Shown here: piece by piece, positions 60,001 through 64,000 of the stretch
Layout: every line of letters begins with the position of its first letter
Position numbering within the stretch: position 1 is the stretch's first letter
Assembly: GCA_015499985.1 (NCBI GenBank)
Contig: JAAAUF010000059.1
Coordinates: 1-64,000 of the forward strand
DNA: 64,000 nt
Origin: Haplosporangium gracile
Lineage: Eukaryota > Mortierellomycota > Mortierellomycetes > Mortierellales > Mortierellaceae
Direction of reading: 5' to 3'
Translations under genes and position numbers: made by a program
The notes under the pieces: model-generated
Databases searched by the model: none
Seen by the model: the letters and a program-made list of their open reading frames with translations, nothing else
Told to the model about the DNA's origin: nothing

Positions 60001-63000
60001 ACCGCCAACATGTTCGCCTGCCTGACATTACCATTGTACAAAAAGTTGTATGGGCAGTTGTCCGAGTTCGTCAGACGCTTATATTCCTCATCCAGATCCA
60101 ACCGCCGCTCGCCCTGCTCCGTGTACTTATCAATCCTCGGCAGGTTCTGCACCACTAGTCGTCGTATCGCCAGCGGGAAATAGAACGTGTTCGCGCAGAG
60201 CGTGAAGATCGCCACAGGAATGATCACGTAGGCAAAGTTGAGATCCTGAATCTTCATCGACGTTACCCAACAAAAGTCCGAGGGATCTCTGTAAATCCCG
60301 CTTGGTCCCAGAGGCTGGAGTGCTGGGAAATCTGAGGTTGTGTAGGGGTTTACGATGGGCCACATGGTGTCTGACCAGACGAGGGCGTCAAAGGATAGTT
60401 TTGCCAGTGGTAGATATAGAGTCGTCAACAGGAAGACGATCGAAATGGTCTCCATCCGCTGCTTCTTGGACCTCAAACTCCATGACGACACTTCCAAGCC
60501 CTACAAGGAGTAAAAAGGAACCAAAGTCCAGGTCCACATGGTGAGTTGACTATAGAAAAGTACAGGGCAGCTTCTAGCAGATAAAGGCCTATTCAAAAAG
60601 TAACGGGAATGTTACCTCTATGTCATCGTTGGGGTCTGCCCGAGTCATGATCTTGAAGGTGTAAAGCGCGATCCAGCAGACCAGTCCAAAGAGGAACAAG
60701 AAAATCATCCCGTATCCAATGACTCTTGGAAAGTCCATCGACAGCACAGCAGGGATTATATTCACTGCGGTGTACATCCACTTTTGATTAACGAACGTGT
60801 TGCCAGAGACCGAAAGATATAGCCCTACAAACTGTAGAAAGTCAATAATGATCTCGATCCGCATGTACGAGATTCCAATGTTGGATGACTCCCCGCTCAT
60901 GATCCCGTCGACCGCCGTCGAAAGCATCACGTTCTGGAGTTCTTGGTCAAAAAATCCTGCGGGCTTAGTGATGTTGACCTTAAGCTCGTCCAATGTGATG
61001 CCTTCGGGGATCATGTTCAAAGGCGGGAACATGCCGATCCTGGGATCTGGAGGTGGTGGCTTCTTGGACTTGGAGGGCTGTGGCGGAAGTGGTTTGCTTT
61101 TCGTGGACGAGTTCTTGTCTGTCAGTGAAGATGTCCCTAACCCAAAGGTGTCTGTCGAGATCTCTGTAAACTTGTTCGGTTTTAGTGACGATAAGTACGC
61201 ATCCAGGGCCGGGTAAGAAATCAGTGGCGCCGTCGATTGGAAAAGCGCCTCTGAGCTGTCGAGTGTCGAATTTTCCGGCGCGCTCTCCGATCGTTTTGTG
61301 CCGAGTGGCGTTCCTCCTGCGTACTTTTGATCATGCAACCGCAGAGGAAGATCGGAGATGGTGATCTTGGCAGTCTCTGGACCTGAATTTAGTTTAGAAT
61401 CTCCAAACTTCCTGCCTGCGTCCTTCTCCGAGACATCGCCGATGGTTGCGCTGGCTGCCTTTCTCAGCAAGCTAGTCTCTTCCTGCGCATCTCGGTCGTC
61501 AAAAACACTGCTCGAGTCTTCAGGAATCGATTCGTCCAGTGTGCTGGCAAGACTCGTGAAACTCTGCACTGACTCTCGCTTGTACTGGCTGTTTGAGGAT
61601 GTCGCGGCATTGCTGACCTTGGAGTGAACCAGAGTTTGCTGACTATTGCTTCTGTCCGCCCGAAGATCAATACTTTTGCCCGCCACCTTGGCTCTGAATA
61701 TCTCGTCCGAGTTGGAGGTCAATGCTGGAATTTGGCGCCGACCTTGCTCTACAACCACAGTTCCTGACCCCGATGCGCCCACGAGTTTTGGAATGGCTGG
61801 TTTAGACGAGACTCCTTTGACAACTGCGTACATGATCTCCGATCCGCGATTCGATCGGTTGTCGCCCTGGAAAGATGCGCCCTGGTGCCCTCCGTCGTCG
61901 ACGCTGGTTTTTGTTCGTCGTTCGTTGCGAGGCGAAATAGATCGTATAATCGGCTCGAATGGCTCTGACGTTGGACGGTGAGCTGTACTTTTCGGGGTCA
62001 TCCGAGGTTCAGCTCTTCCTTCTCCTGGTCGGGACTCCCGTGTCACGTTGTCCTGGGACAAGCGGCCGTTGTTGGAGGTAGTTGGGTTGTTGGGTGTGTT
62101 TGATAGGATTCTGTCCAGTCCAACTGCAACAGAGGACTTCGCATCTCCTGGAGATGGTTTCACTAGCAGATTATCGTCATAAAAAGGAGGTCTGTTAGCT
62201 GTTTGAAAGATGACCTTTCGTAGAATGCTCCTTTGATGGTTGTCAAAACTCTTACTTAACGGCAGTAGGACATCTAAAGGACGGCTAAGAGGTTCTGACG
62301 CAGACATCATAGGATGGCTCCTGGCCGGGTGGTGCTGATGCTTCCTTGTATCCTCCTTTGACCCAACCGGTGGTATTACAGCCAACTTCATGATTCCCTC
62401 CTCGCCTCTCGAACGCGACAGCAAAGCCGACGTCGACGAAGACGACGACGATGAAGGAGATGTTGTGGATGAAGTTACGTCCTGTGGCAGAATGGTTGTG
62501 ATGCTGGATTGTGGGGCGTTGACAGAGTTACTGTCCCTCCGTCGATACCCTTGCCGATCACTGGAAAGTCCAGGCCGTTCATTCTTTGAAGAAAGACGCC
62601 TCAATGTGCCCGAGCCAGCGTCGTTTCCAACCTTCTTTAGCATCGTTCTCGGATCCAAAGCCCCCTCTGGGTCGACACTTTGTCGTCGTGGAGGCGAAGA
62701 CTGCGTTGGTGCTGTTGCTTTGCCTGTTGATTGACGCTGCCTACTTGTCGAGATATGAGGAGGTCGAATATGGTGGGCTGCACGTGGTCCCATTATCCGG
62801 GATGCCTGTGCTGGAGGCGAGGCAAGTGGGCGAGCGTGTATTGTATCAAGCGCATGTCGTTGGGTACCAAATACCCTCGATTGCACAGGCGCCACTGAGC
62901 GAAGAGGGAAGAGTGGAGCAGCGGTACGGGAGGGTGAAGGTGAGGAGGATGCTGAGAGAGATGGCAGGGTTGGTATCGATGGCGAGGAAACAGGAGTGCG

Positions 63001-63249
63001 GTATCGTTGCGGGTTGCTGGGAGATTGTGCAAGCCCTGGGGAGGACTGGGATCGTACACCTGCTGCAGATCGGGCCGCATTTAGTGCCGCTATTGCAGGT
63101 AGCCGCTGCTGTTGTTGGTTTAGAATGGGTTGTGAACCTCTTGGTCGTGAGGGTGCGGGTGTTATTCCTTCAGAGTTGACATCGAGGTCGCTCCAGAAGG
63201 ATATGAGGTTGTTGACGCTCGGTGATTTTGGAGGGTTGTGTCCAGCCAT
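57017..63249 (-). CDS. Large multi-pass membrane protein, unknown family
   Basis: Not recognised. Four exons: 63249-60616, 60500-60032, 59934-58892 and 58786-57017; 1971 residues, in frame throughout. Residues 1 to about 780 are Ser/Pro/Thr-rich and probably disordered cytosolic. About seven or eight TM segments follow from 795 to 1180: near FLQFVGLYLSVSG, MIFLFLFGLVCWIALYTF, ISIVFLLTTLYLPLAKL, YVIIPVAIFTLCANTFYFPL, LNKLIAVVIVVLFS, GLQIVFTVSLIYRVY, CTVATSVIGLFVVLNVGPV and LGIMLIATYVLMCIIVVWF. After a conserved-looking region (YFKHIKRRIWQETWTATLLV, DYESS-like YDESSVVVTLV), exon 4 holds a globular part (HQWWYLFWDDLYRKN, PGSICYRPMARPDLEAFL) and a long polar tail with Gln runs. The layout of TM segments after a long N-terminus is loosely like fungal TRP-like (Flc/Pkd2) channels, but no motif proves it. 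Confidence 0.75.
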
Positions 63250-63801
63250 CGCCCTCTTTTATGAGACGGAGAGTGGGGTTGATGGAGGTGGAAGTCGAAG
63301 CGACGTTTGCGGTGAAAGAGAGAGAAGGAGTGTGCAGCTGAAGAGGAGGATTAGTGGCGACTAGTGGGACAAAGCATTGATCGTATTGACTGTTTGGGAG
63401 AGAGAAAGGTCTAAGTAATAGGCGATGAAAGGGAGATGAGAGAGTGAAAGGGAAAAGAGTAAAAGAAAGAAACAACGGGCAACGAAATAGATAAAGGGTA
63501 AGAAGCCTTCGTTGATTCACATCCTCTTTGCTGCACTCCCTCCCTTGCTCGATCGATGCCTGCATGCTCAGCATCATCGTCATCCCTCTGAATGTCTGTT
63601 TGTATGAAAAAAGGGGGTATCATTCCCTCCTGTCTACCCTGTGCCTGATGAGATGGATGACCCATGGTCTGACCGCACATTTCACATGATCTCCGTGTTA
63701 CCCCTTTTTTTACGACAGTCCAAAATAACTTTTTCGAAATACAAAAGGTGAAAAAAAAGTTCACTTTGTAAAGGGCTAGAAACAAATGGTCATAAGTCGA
63801 T
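63250..63801. other. Intergenic, promoter side of the membrane protein gene
   Basis: About 550 bp, C/T-rich on the coding strand of the membrane protein. No gene was seen. Confidence 0.5.
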
Positions 63802-64000
63802 CTACCGTGCGCGCAGTTTGGTAAGCTCCGCCTTCAACGACCGCATGTCCTGTCGTGTAAACTCCCGCTCCCGCTGTGCCGTCTTCAACTGCCGGTTCAG
63901 CTCAACTTGCTCCAGCTCCAGTTCTCGGATCCGCTCCAGATGCTCGTCCGCCAGGTCCGGACTCCTCATCTCCACCTTACTCTTCAACACCTTGTTCTCC
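63802..64000 (-). CDS. C-terminal end of a coiled-coil protein (partial)
   Basis: The frame is open from the right edge to TAG at 63802. It reads ENKVLKSKVEMRSPDLADEH and then LERIRELELEQVELNRQLKTAQ, with heptad Leu and many Arg/Glu, ending KAELTKLRAR. Heptad structure and the lack of low complexity make it a real C-terminal exon. The protein family cannot be told from 66 residues. Confidence 0.6.
   Translation of the reverse strand, partial: ENKVLKSKVEMRSPDLADEHLERIRELELEQVELNRQLKTAQREREFTRQDMRSLKAELTKLRAR

Overview
This window looks like nuclear DNA of an early-diverging filamentous fungus. Short GT-AG introns (mostly about 50-300 nt, many with GTAAGT or GTACGT donors), long pyrimidine and TC/TTC tracts upstream of genes, intronless F-box/LRR genes in clusters and a soluble-type adenylyl cyclase all fit Mortierellomycotina or a relative. 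The lineage is inferred; the eukaryotic, fungal-type gene structure is seen directly. A run of 10 Ns (51746-51755) marks an assembly gap.

Layout from left to right: 5' part of fibrillarin (-, cut by the left edge); a 2011-residue type-10 (soluble) adenylyl-cyclase-like protein (+); a broken F-box/LRR gene (-); oligosaccharyltransferase subunit OST3 (-); a Sec7+PH ARF-GEF (-); mitochondrial t6A synthase QRI7 (+); a gene-poor stretch with a 218-bp pogo-like MITE; a broken 7-TM protein gene (+); a tandem series of three F-box/LRR paralogues (+), the first a pseudogene and the next two intact; HID1 (-); FCF2 (+); a coiled-coil protein with 25 glutamines (+); a hexose-type MFS transporter (+); complex I subunit NDUFA8 (-); RNA polymerase III subunit RPC34 (-); a second broken copy of the 7-TM gene (-); a 1971-residue multi-pass membrane protein of unknown family (-); and the C-terminal end of a coiled-coil protein running off the right edge (-).

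Most intact genes are housekeeping: rRNA modification and processing (fibrillarin, FCF2), tRNA modification (QRI7), transcription (RPC34), respiration (NDUFA8), N-glycosylation (OST3) and Golgi/secretory traffic (ARF-GEF, HID1). They do not form one pathway. Between them lies fast-evolving material: four F-box/LRR copies (two intact, two decayed) and two decayed 7-TM paralogues about 28 kb apart in opposite orientation. The most unusual intact loci are the cyclase, whose C1 metal-binding aspartates are present while a C2 transition-state residue appears replaced, and the large membrane protein.

Exon junctions were derived by eye from splice consensus, conservation of reading frame and family alignments. 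Each multi-exon model listed closes in frame over its whole length.
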